Assembly: GCA_019423745.1 (NCBI GenBank)
Contig: JAHZAV010000013.1
Span: 1-61,540, forward strand
From: Lachnospiraceae bacterium
Lineage (GTDB): Bacteria > Bacillota > Clostridia > Lachnospirales > Lachnospiraceae
Length of the DNA: 61,540 nt
Reading direction: 5' to 3'
In this document: in pieces, positions 33,690 to 41,212 of the stretch
Position numbering within the stretch: position 1 is the stretch's first letter
Layout: every line of letters starts with the position of its first letter
The notes under the pieces: generated by a model
Seen by the model: the letters and a program-made list of their open reading frames with translations, nothing else
Databases searched by the model: none
What the model was told of the DNA's origin: nothing
Position numbers and translations under genes: made by a program

Positions 33690-34418
33690 ATGGGAGAAGT
33701 AAGAGTTTTGCCATCTGGTGACAGGGCAATGGTTGTAGAATTCGGAAATGCTATTGACACCGGAATTAATGATCAGGTACATATGCTTGCGAGAAAGATT
33801 AAGGAAGATAATGTTCCGGGAATTGTGGAACTTGTACCGACTTTTCGTTCACTGATGGTTTATTATGATCCTTATTGTACCAGCTTTGGGAAACTGAAGG
33901 CAGTGTTTGAAACCTACGGTGAAGCAAAACTGGGATTTGCAGGAAAGAAAAAAAGAATATTAAAAATACCGTGCTGTTATGGTGCAAGATTTGGTCAGGA
34001 TTTGGCTGATATGGAGGTATATACCGGGCTGGATAGAGATGAGATTATCGCGATTCACAGCTCAGTAGATTATAAAATTTATATGATGGGATTTCTTCCG
34101 GGATTTGTATATCTGGGGGGATTGGATAAGAGAATTGAGATTCCCAGGCTGAAAACCCCCAGAGTAAAGATTCAGCCGGGAGCAGTTGGTATCGGAGGAA
34201 GCCAGACTGGTGTGTATCCGCTTGCATCTCCAGGCGGGTGGCGTCTTATGGGAGGAACACCCGTAGATTTTTACAATCCGGATAGAAAAGAACCGATTCT
34301 TTGCAAAGCAGGAGAGTATATCCGATTTATCCCTATTACAATAGATGATTATTATGACATTCGCCGTATGATTGTAAATGGAACTTATGAGGTAGAGGTT
34401 GTGGAGGAGGATGAGTAG
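33690..34418 (+). CDS. pxpB: 5-oxoprolinase subunit PxpB
   Basis: A 242-residue protein of the KipI/allophanate-hydrolase subunit 1 family. PxpB, PxpC and PxpA together split 5-oxoproline with ATP to glutamate. Typical pieces are SGDRAMVVEFG at the start and MGFLPGFVYLGGLD with GGSQTGVYPLASPGGW in the C-terminal half. ATG at 33690 follows GGAAGGTGA; TTG at 33675 would include that site. It abuts pxpC with no gap. Confidence 0.93.
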   Translation: MGEVRVLPSGDRAMVVEFGNAIDTGINDQVHMLARKIKEDNVPGIVELVPTFRSLMVYYDPYCTSFGKLKAVFETYGEAKLGFAGKKKRILKIPCCYGARFGQDLADMEVYTGLDRDEIIAIHSSVDYKIYMMGFLPGFVYLGGLDKRIEIPRLKTPRVKIQPGAVGIGGSQTGVYPLASPGGWRLMGGTPVDFYNPDRKEPILCKAGEYIRFIPITIDDYYDIRRMIVNGTYEVEVVEEDE

Positions 34419-35339
34419 ATGTCTGTAAAAGTAGTGATACCGGGAGCTTTGACAACCGTGCAGGATGCAGGTCGTTATGGATATCAAAATTCCGGTATTC
34501 AGACCTCCGGAGTAATGGATCATAAAGCCTATGTTTGCGCAAATGAGCTTGTTGGAAATCCCCCGGGAGAAGCAGTGCTGGAAGCTACTTTGTTTGGGGG
34601 AAGTATGGAAGTAGATGAAGACACGGTTATTGCCTTGACAGGGGCTGATATGGAGCCGCAGATCAATGGTGAACCAGTGGAAATGAACCGTCCTTACCTT
34701 TTGAAAAAAGGAGACAGTATTTCTCTTGGCATGGTAAAAAGCGGATGCAGGACATATATTGCGTTTGGCGGAGGAATTGATGTGCCTGTTGTGATGGGGA
34801 GTCGCTCTACGAATATGAAATGTGCTATGGGCGGCTATGAAGGCAGGGCATTAAAGTCGGGAGATGTGTTGAAGATCGGAAAGCCTTATGTTTCCTATGA
34901 GGAGATAAAAGAGAGGCGGGCAAAAGCAGAAGAATATCCTTCACTGATTGAGATAAGGGTAATCGAAGGACCACAGGCAGAATATTTCAGTGAAAAAGGG
35001 AAAGCTACATTTTATGGAAGCACTTATACGATTTCTGACCAAAGTGACCGTATGGGATACCGCATGGAAGGAGAACCTGTAGAAAGTATAAGCGGAACAG
35101 ATATTATCTCCGATGGTATAGCCTTCGGAGCAATACAGGTACCTGCAAGTGGTAAGCCTATTATACTTTTGGCTGATCGCCAGACAACAGGGGGATATGC
35201 CAAAATTGGTGTAGTATGTTCTTTTGATATTCCAAAACTCGTACAAGGGAAACCGGGGGATCAGGTGCGCTTCGTAGGAATTAGCGTGGAAGAGGCACAG
35301 AGAATAAATGAATCCATGCAGAGGACTAAAAATATATAA
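34419..35339 (+). CDS. pxpC: 5-oxoprolinase subunit PxpC
   Basis: A 306-residue protein of the KipA/allophanate-hydrolase subunit 2 family. It begins with the typical TTVQDAGRYGYQNSGI region and has N-P-P-G-E-A-V-L-E-A-T, Y-I-A-F-G-G-G-I-D-V-P, D-Q-S-D-R-M-G-Y-R and DRQTTGGYAKIG near the end. It pairs with PxpB in the ATP-dependent complex. The ATG directly follows the pxpB stop, so the subunits are probably made in equal amounts. Confidence 0.93.
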   Translation: MSVKVVIPGALTTVQDAGRYGYQNSGIQTSGVMDHKAYVCANELVGNPPGEAVLEATLFGGSMEVDEDTVIALTGADMEPQINGEPVEMNRPYLLKKGDSISLGMVKSGCRTYIAFGGGIDVPVVMGSRSTNMKCAMGGYEGRALKSGDVLKIGKPYVSYEEIKERRAKAEEYPSLIEIRVIEGPQAEYFSEKGKATFYGSTYTISDQSDRMGYRMEGEPVESISGTDIISDGIAFGAIQVPASGKPIILLADRQTTGGYAKIGVVCSFDIPKLVQGKPGDQVRFVGISVEEAQRINESMQRTKNI

Positions 35340-35391
35340 AGATTTAATGGAAAAGCAGTAGATAAGGCTGCGGAAAGAAGAGGAAGAGATT

Positions 35392-36177
35392 ATGGATTAT
35401 AGTACAATGAGTCCTGCACAGGTTCGGGCTCTTATACGGGAGGAGAAGATAACCGGACAGACTTCAGGAATGTGTTCGGGGTACGCACAGGCGAATCTTG
35501 TTATTCTTCCGAAAGATCTGGCATATGATTTTCTTTTGTTTACCCAGAGAAATCCCAAATCATGTCCGATTTTGGAGGTTAGTGATGTGGGAAGCAGAGA
35601 ACTTCACTATATTGCGAAAGATGTAGATATTGCCAGAGATTTACCGAAGTACAGGATTTACAGAAAAGGAGAACTTGCGGGGGAATATACGAATGTAGAA
35701 GAATTTTGGCGGGATGATTTTGTAAGTTTTCTGATTGGATGTAGTTTTTCCTTTGAATCTGGACTTTTGGATGTGGGGGTGCCGGTTCGTCAGATTGAGG
35801 AGCACTGTAATGTGCCTATGTTTAAAACGAATATACCTTGCACTCCGGCAGGAATTTTTAAAGGAAATATGGTAGTGAGTATGAGGCCTATGCCTTATGA
35901 TCAGGTAGTAAAAGCTGTACTTGTAACCGGGGAGATGCCAAGAGTGCATGGGGCGCCTGTTCACATAGGGGATCCTGCTGTTATCGGCATTTCTGATATA
36001 CATAAACCAGATTTTGGAGATACTGTTACCATCAAAGAAGGAGAGGTTCCTGTATTTTGGCCTTGTGGGGTTACACCACAAAATGTTGTTATGAATGTTA
36101 AACCTGACATTGTTATTACGCATTCGCCGGGACATATGTTGATTACAGATGTGAAAAATGTAGAACTTAAATATTAA
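35392..36177 (+). CDS. DUF1445 (YcsI-like) protein, homologous to the N-terminal half of DGLUCY
   Basis: A 261-residue protein of the DUF1445 family, often annotated as putative hydro-lyase. It starts with SPAQVRALIREEKITGQT and shows G-Y-A-Q-A-N-L, GCSFSFESGL and a late W-P-C-G-V-T-P-Q motif. In mammals DUF1445 forms the N-terminal part of D-glutamate cyclase DGLUCY, whose C-terminal part is DUF4392. Here DUF4392 is a separate gene at 36993. B. subtilis also keeps a DUF1445 gene beside its pxp genes. The activity is not known; a role in 5-oxoproline or D-Glu handling is inferred from context. Confidence 0.85.
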   Translation: MDYSTMSPAQVRALIREEKITGQTSGMCSGYAQANLVILPKDLAYDFLLFTQRNPKSCPILEVSDVGSRELHYIAKDVDIARDLPKYRIYRKGELAGEYTNVEEFWRDDFVSFLIGCSFSFESGLLDVGVPVRQIEEHCNVPMFKTNIPCTPAGIFKGNMVVSMRPMPYDQVVKAVLVTGEMPRVHGAPVHIGDPAVIGISDIHKPDFGDTVTIKEGEVPVFWPCGVTPQNVVMNVKPDIVITHSPGHMLITDVKNVELKY

Positions 36178-36199
36178 CTCGGAAGAGAGGGCGAGGAAT

Positions 36200-36970
36200 A
36201 TGTATTTTGTGGACTTAAACTGTGATCTTGGAGAAAGTTTTGGTAATTATAAATGTGGTATGGATGAGGAGGTAATCCCCTTTATTTCGTCTGCCAATGT
36301 AGCATGTGGGTTTCATGCATCGGATCCTATAGTTATGACGAAAACAGTAGCATTGGCAAAAAAGAATGACGTAGCAGTAGGGGCTCATCCTGGCTATCCT
36401 GATTTGGTTGGCTTTGGCAGAAGAAATCTTGCAGCATCTCCGGAAGAAGTAAAAGCGATGGTACAGTATCAGGTAGGAGCTCTGCAGGCTATAGCCAGGG
36501 CTCAGGGGATGAAGGTGTGCCATGTAAAGCCTCATGGCGCCATGTATAACATGGCAGGCAAAGATAAAAAACTGGCAGAAGCAATCTGTGAGGCTATTTA
36601 TGAAGTAGATCCCAGATTGATTCTTCTTGGACTGTCTGGTAGTGAGATGCTGAAAGCAGCGGAGCGTATCGGACTTCGGGCTGCTAAGGAAGTATTTGCG
36701 GATCGAGCCTATGAAGAGGATGGATCTTTAGTTGCAAGAAGTAAGCCGGGGGCCATGATTACAGATGAAGACGAAGCAATTCAAAGAGTAATTCGTATGA
36801 TAAAAGAAGGGAAAGTAACAGCAATTTCCGGACGGGATATTGAAGTACAGGCAGATTCCATCTGTGTTCATGGAGATGGAGAAAAAGCCTTGGCATTTGT
36901 AGAAAAAATCCGAAAAGCATTGATACAGGAGGGGGTAGAGATTAAAGCTCTTGGAGAAATTGTAAAATAG
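36200..36970 (+). CDS. pxpA: 5-oxoprolinase subunit PxpA (LamB/YcsF family)
   Basis: A 256-residue protein with the complete family pattern: D-L-N-C-D-L-G-E-S-F-G at residues 5-15, A-N-V-A-C-G-F-H-A, G-A-H-P-G-Y-P-D, H-V-K-P-H-G-A-M-Y-N near residue 110, and S-I-C-V-H-G-D near the end. PxpA is the subunit expected to open the activated 5-oxoproline ring. With PxpB and PxpC in the same operon the enzyme is complete. Confidence 0.95.
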   Translation: MYFVDLNCDLGESFGNYKCGMDEEVIPFISSANVACGFHASDPIVMTKTVALAKKNDVAVGAHPGYPDLVGFGRRNLAASPEEVKAMVQYQVGALQAIARAQGMKVCHVKPHGAMYNMAGKDKKLAEAICEAIYEVDPRLILLGLSGSEMLKAAERIGLRAAKEVFADRAYEEDGSLVARSKPGAMITDEDEAIQRVIRMIKEGKVTAISGRDIEVQADSICVHGDGEKALAFVEKIRKALIQEGVEIKALGEIVK

Positions 36971-36992
36971 CATCAGAAAGGGAGAGATTTGA

Positions 36993-37844
36993 ATGAAAGC
37001 AGCAGCGCAGGTAAGGAATGAAACGATTGAAGATGTAGTGCTTCGCCATTCAAAGCGGGGAATGACAGTACTTCGCCATTATATGGACAGAGATTACTGT
37101 AAACAGGCAGCAAGACGAATTCTGGATTTGGAAAAGGGAACGATTCTTTTGACAACAGGATTTTATGTTGCAGGACATGCGGAGACAGATGGTCCACTTG
37201 GTACAGTTGTTCTGGCAAAGGCACTGAAAAAGCAGAAATTTCGACCGGTAATTATTACAGATCAATTTTGTAAAGGATTCTTTGAAGCGGCAGATCTGGA
37301 AGTTCGTTATGTAGAAGTGAAGGATGGAGCGGAAGAGTATGAAGAATTGCTGAATGAATTCCGGCCGGTGGGGCTTATTTCAATCGAAAGATGTGGACGA
37401 AATGTAGACAATGATTATGCAAATATGCGAGGAGTCAGCATTAAAGAACATACTGCGCGAACGGACTGGCTTTTTATTCAGGCAAGGAAACAGGGGATTC
37501 CCACTTTTGGCGTGGGTGACGGAGGAAATGAAATTGGCATGGGAAATTTAAAAGATGTTATTTCTGGTGAATTGGAGCTTGTGCCATGTAAAGTGAAAGT
37601 AGACACATTGGTCATCGCAACGGTTTCCAATTGGGGAGCTTATGCGATTGCGGCATACATTCAGAAGATAACCGGGACTAAGGTGCTGCCACAGTTTTCG
37701 GAAATTAAAGAGTATCTTTCTTTCATTGTTAAGATGGGAAGTGTGGATGGAGTGACCAAAAAGCAAACATTGAGTGTAGATGGATTTTCGCTGGATGTGG
37801 AAAAAGAAATTTGGGATGGCCTGAAAAGTCTGGCTGCTGTGTGA
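36993..37844 (+). CDS. D-glutamate cyclase-like protein (DUF4392)
   Basis: A 283-residue protein of the DUF4392 family, the C-terminal half of mammalian DGLUCY, which turns D-glutamate into 5-oxo-D-proline. The conserved N-terminal loop T-G-F-Y-V-A-G-H-A-E-T-D-G-P-L-G lies at residues 55-70, E-R-C-G-R-N near 131 and G-V-G-D-G-G-N-E-I-G-M-G-N near 175. It is the last gene of the operon, 22 bases after pxpA, with a strong terminator behind. The product would feed PxpABC, although the stereochemistry of the 5-oxoproline needs testing. Confidence 0.88.
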   Translation: MKAAAQVRNETIEDVVLRHSKRGMTVLRHYMDRDYCKQAARRILDLEKGTILLTTGFYVAGHAETDGPLGTVVLAKALKKQKFRPVIITDQFCKGFFEAADLEVRYVEVKDGAEEYEELLNEFRPVGLISIERCGRNVDNDYANMRGVSIKEHTARTDWLFIQARKQGIPTFGVGDGGNEIGMGNLKDVISGELELVPCKVKVDTLVIATVSNWGAYAIAAYIQKITGTKVLPQFSEIKEYLSFIVKMGSVDGVTKKQTLSVDGFSLDVEKEIWDGLKSLAAV

Positions 37845-37875
37845 TATAGTATACAATTACTTTTTTATGTTGAAA

Positions 37876-37911
37876 AAAAGGATACGGACTCTTAAGAGTC
37901 CGTATCCTTTT
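37876..37911. terminator. Shared terminator of the D-glutamate operon and trpB2
   Basis: A perfect 18-base palindromic arm (AAAAGGATACGGACTCTT and its complement) with no unpaired loop base in the sequence. It lies 32 bases after one gene and 18 bases after the convergent one. Confidence 0.92.
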
Positions 37912-37928
37912 CCATATTTATGAGGTGC

Positions 37929-39314
37929 TTATTTTATTTCGTTGCCTGGAAATTTTGGGATTCCGTCAAATCCTACCTGGAGGTCAGCATCTGTGGGAAT
38001 GTAGTCATTCATTTGTCCATTATGATATTTTTCGTAAGCAAACATGTCAAAATATCCTGTACCGGTGAGACCGAAGAGGATCGTTTTCTCTTCGCCGGTT
38101 TCTTTGCATTTCATTGCTTCATCAATAGCGACGCGAATGGCATGGCTGCTTTCGGGAGCAGGAAGTATTCCTTCTACTCGAGCAAATTGTTCTGCTGCAG
38201 CGAAAATAGAGGTTTGCTCTACAGAGCAAGCTTCCATATAGCCATCGTGATACAGCTGTGACAGAGTTGAGCTCATACCGTGGTATCTAAGACCGCCGGC
38301 ATGATTTGGAGATGGAATGAATCCGCTTCCCAGAGTATACATTTTAGAAAGAGGACAAACCATTCCGGTGTCACAGAAATCATACGCATACACACCTCTT
38401 GTAAGACTTGGACAAGAAGCTGGCTCTACAGCAATGAACCGATAATCAGCTTCACCTCTTAGCTTTTCTCCCATAAATGGAGAAATAAGACCGCCTAAGT
38501 TAGAGCCTCCGCCGGCGCAGCCGATAATGATATCAGGTTTGATTCCATATTTATCCATAGCAATTTTGGTCTCCATACCAATGATGGATTGATGAAGCAA
38601 CACTTGATTCAGTACGCTTCCTAAAACATAGCGGTATCCTTCTGAATGTGTGGCAACTTCTACCGCTTCAGAAATAGCACAGCCGAGACTGCCTGAAGTA
38701 CCCGGGTGTTCTGCCAGGATTTTGCGGCCGATTTCAGTAGTTTCAGAAGGAGATGGGGTAACGGATGCCCCATATGTTCTCATCACTTCGCGTCGGAAAG
38801 GTTTCTGGTCATAGGAACATTTAACCATGAATACTTTACAGTCCAGATCCAGATAGGAACATGCCATAGAAAGAGCAGTTCCCCACTGTCCGGCACCGGT
38901 TTCTGTAGTTACACCTTTAAGGCCCTGGTCTTTCGCATAGAAAGCCTGAGCAATGGCAGAGTTTAATTTGTGACTTCCACTGGTATTGTTTCCTTCAAAT
39001 TTGTAATAGATTTTTGCCGGAGTCTGCAATTTTTCTTCCAGACAATAGGCCCGCACAAGAGGAGCGGGACGGTACATTTTGTAAAAATCCTGAATTTTCT
39101 GTGGAATGGGGATATAACGATTATCGTTGTCCAGTTCTTGTTTGACCAGCTCCTCGCAAAATACAGTACTTAACTCTTCAGCAGTCATTGGTTTTAATGT
39201 TTGGGGATTTAATAGGGGGGCCGGTTTATTTGTCATATCTGCCCGGACGTTGTACCATGCTTTTGGCATTTCGCTCTCTTCCAGATAAATTTTATAGGGG
39301 ATTTTCTTTTCCAT
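37929..39314 (-). CDS. trpB2: Tryptophan synthase beta-like protein TrpB2
   Basis: A 461-residue PLP enzyme of the TrpB2 type, which makes tryptophan from indole and serine without a TrpA partner. The PLP Lys is K116 in G-S-H-K-L-N-S-A, the Glu is in T-E-T-G-A-G-Q-W-G, and the phosphate loop is C-A-G-G-G-S-N near residue 240. The N-terminal extension and length (over 440) separate it from TrpB1. The ATG at 39314 follows AAAGGAGA; a longer form to 39371 would enter the leader. A Trp-specific T-box controls it, which supports the substrate call. No trpA or other trp gene is near. Confidence 0.93.
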   Translation of the reverse strand: MEKKIPYKIYLEESEMPKAWYNVRADMTNKPAPLLNPQTLKPMTAEELSTVFCEELVKQELDNDNRYIPIPQKIQDFYKMYRPAPLVRAYCLEEKLQTPAKIYYKFEGNNTSGSHKLNSAIAQAFYAKDQGLKGVTTETGAGQWGTALSMACSYLDLDCKVFMVKCSYDQKPFRREVMRTYGASVTPSPSETTEIGRKILAEHPGTSGSLGCAISEAVEVATHSEGYRYVLGSVLNQVLLHQSIIGMETKIAMDKYGIKPDIIIGCAGGGSNLGGLISPFMGEKLRGEADYRFIAVEPASCPSLTRGVYAYDFCDTGMVCPLSKMYTLGSGFIPSPNHAGGLRYHGMSSTLSQLYHDGYMEACSVEQTSIFAAAEQFARVEGILPAPESSHAIRVAIDEAMKCKETGEEKTILFGLTGTGYFDMFAYEKYHNGQMNDYIPTDADLQVGFDGIPKFPGNEIK

Positions 39315-39390
39315 GTGTCTGTCTCCTTTCTGAATGAAATAAATTAAAATAAAAACATTAGTTTCCAGCAAGGGAGTTCAAGTTTTGTAA

Positions 39391-39684
39391 TATAAAAAGG
39401 CTCCTGTCCCTTGCAGACAAAATGCAGGGACAAGAGCCTGTTATTACTGAAAAATCAATGATACAAAACTCCTGCGGTGCCACCCGGCTTGATGTAAACA
39501 TCCTCTCATGCATACTGACATATGCTGTTTTTGATAACGGAGTTCTTTCTCCGGCTTGCATACTGTTAAATTCCGCTCGCCCTCAGAAGCCCATTCCTTT
39601 TTGGTTTGACCTGCCGCAATTCCACCATATGCGGCTCTCTGTCAGGCAAATGTCAAAAAGTACTTACTCTTCATCTATGGTTTA
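39391..39684 (-). promoter_or_regulatory. T-box leader, tryptophan-specific (UGG specifier)
   Basis: On the minus strand the leader shows a Stem I start (AGAGAGCC... with GGTGGAA in the apical part), a specifier region GGAA-TGG-GCTTCTGAG with codon TGG at 39593-39591, the T-box sequence GGGTGGCACCGC (39485-39474) and a terminator (AGGCTCTTGTCCCTGCA, complement downstream, then TTTTTATA; 39439-39391). Uncharged tRNA-Trp would pair with the specifier and the T-box bulge and prevent termination, so trpB2 is made when tryptophan is short. Confidence 0.93.
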
Positions 39685-39689
39685 TAGAA

Positions 39690-39718
39690 ACTTTAGCATA
39701 ATAAAGCGGAATTGTCAA
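39690..39718 (-). promoter_or_regulatory. Promoter of the T-box/trpB2 transcript
   Basis: On the minus strand TTGACA and TAAAGT are 17 bases apart, directly before the T-box Stem I. Confidence 0.7.
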
Positions 39719-39768
39719 TCATTTTGTTTTCCTAAAAAGTGACATTTTCCCCAAAGCCCTGGAATGAC

Positions 39769-39797
39769 TTGAGAAAAGGTCAAAAATGAGATAATAT
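39769..39797 (+). promoter_or_regulatory. Promoter of murL-murD2
   Basis: TTGAGA and TAATAT are 17 bases apart, 35 bases before the murL start. It is divergent from the T-box promoter 50 bases away. Confidence 0.65.
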
Positions 39798-39831
39798 ATT
39801 ATAGAAGAGCATATACAAGGAAGGTATTATA

Positions 39832-41211
39832 ATGTTTTCATATATAGAATTACGTAAAGATTATCCAGAATTTATTTATCACGGGTATGAGATAAAAGAA
39901 GAGGAAGAGAGGATATGCCTGGAATATCATTTTGAAATTCCGGGTCTGTCCTCTTTTCGTCCGACTTGGCAATTCCCCAAGGCAAATGGACAGTATGGGC
40001 AATTTGCTAAGGATAGTAAATTTTTAGAACTGGCATTTTCCTTGGGCATGGTGGAGCTGATCAGCTATTGGAAGATTGCCTGTCCGCCAAAGGTGATCGT
40101 AAAGGCTGGGGCCTTGTCACCAGAGCAGATTATGTGGTGGAAGGATTTGTACTTTAATGGTTTGGGAGAATTTTACTACACAAACGGAATCAGCGAGAAT
40201 CAGGAAGATTTTATGGAGATTATTTCCGCAGGTGAGAAAATTCATGCAGACAGAATATATGAGCGTACAATGGAAGGTTGCCTCGTCCCTATTGGAGGAG
40301 GAAAAGATTCTGCTGTGACCCTTTCTTTGCTGAAAGAAGAAAAAGAAACAAATTGCTGTTATATTATTAATCCAAGAGGAGCTACACGAAAGACTGTGGA
40401 AAGGGCCGGATATGGAGAGGACCAAATGGTCTGTGTAAAGAGGACATTGGATAAGAATATGCTGGAATTAAATAAGCAGGGGTATTTGAATGGACATACT
40501 CCGTATTCAGCGATTGTGGCATTTTCATCCACCATTGCTGCGTATATGGCCGGGAAAAAATATATTGTTCTTTCTAATGAATCCAGTGCCAATGAAAGTA
40601 CAGTAGAGGGAAGTACAGTAAATCATCAGTATTCCAAAAGCTTTCGTTTTGAAAAGGCATTTCATGATTATGAAGCCAAGTATATTGGAAGCGGCACATA
40701 CTATTTCAGCCTGCTTCGACCGTTGAGTGAGTTTCAGATTGCAAGATACTTTGCAAAATGCCGGCAGTTTCATGATATTTTCCGCAGCTGTAATGCCGGG
40801 AGTAAAGAAGATAAATGGTGTGGACATTGTCCCAAATGTCTCTTTGTATGCTTGATTTTGTCTCCTTTTTTGTCTAGAGAAGAGGTAATTGGCATTTTTG
40901 GAAGGGATATGCTGAATGATTCAGATATGCTGGAGGATTTCAGGAAACTTACAGGAATGGAAAAGGAAAAACCTTTTGAGTGTGTAGGAAGCAGAGATGA
41001 AGTAAATGCGGCTATTTCTCTTACAATCAGCCGGATGGAGAAGGAAAAAGAAGAAGTGCCGGAACTTTTCCGGTATTATATGCAAAGCGGATTATATCAG
41101 AAGGACGATCCGCAGGCAGGAAGATTTTTCAAATATTTTGATGAAGAAAATTTGCTTCCAGAGAAATATCTTTATCTGGTAAGGAGAGAATGTGCGGAGG
41201 GGGAAAAATAA
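39832..41211 (+). CDS. murL: MurL-like UDP-MurNAc-L-Ala-L-Glu epimerase
   Basis: A 459-residue protein matching MurL, first found in Xanthomonas. MurL uses ATP to invert the terminal L-Glu of UDP-MurNAc-L-Ala-L-Glu to D-Glu. An ATP pyrophosphatase loop G-G-G-K-D-S lies at about residues 158-163, the N-E-S-S-A-N-E motif near 247 and a metal-like W-C-G-H-C-P-K-C near 329-336. The pairing with a divergent MurD directly behind (one base gap) strongly supports the call over other PP-loop enzymes. It would let the cell make peptidoglycan D-Glu without free D-Glu. AAGGAAGG lies before the ATG. Confidence 0.85.
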   Translation: MFSYIELRKDYPEFIYHGYEIKEEEERICLEYHFEIPGLSSFRPTWQFPKANGQYGQFAKDSKFLELAFSLGMVELISYWKIACPPKVIVKAGALSPEQIMWWKDLYFNGLGEFYYTNGISENQEDFMEIISAGEKIHADRIYERTMEGCLVPIGGGKDSAVTLSLLKEEKETNCCYIINPRGATRKTVERAGYGEDQMVCVKRTLDKNMLELNKQGYLNGHTPYSAIVAFSSTIAAYMAGKKYIVLSNESSANESTVEGSTVNHQYSKSFRFEKAFHDYEAKYIGSGTYYFSLLRPLSEFQIARYFAKCRQFHDIFRSCNAGSKEDKWCGHCPKCLFVCLILSPFLSREEVIGIFGRDMLNDSDMLEDFRKLTGMEKEKPFECVGSRDEVNAAISLTISRMEKEKEEVPELFRYYMQSGLYQKDDPQAGRFFKYFDEENLLPEKYLYLVRRECAEGEK

Positions 41212-41212
41212 C

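Noticed and set aside
39832..41211. A tRNA- or queuosine-type PP-loop enzyme instead of MurL
   Set aside because: The G-G-G-K-D-S loop alone would allow it, but the overall layout and the immediate MurD partner lacking the Lys motif favour MurL.
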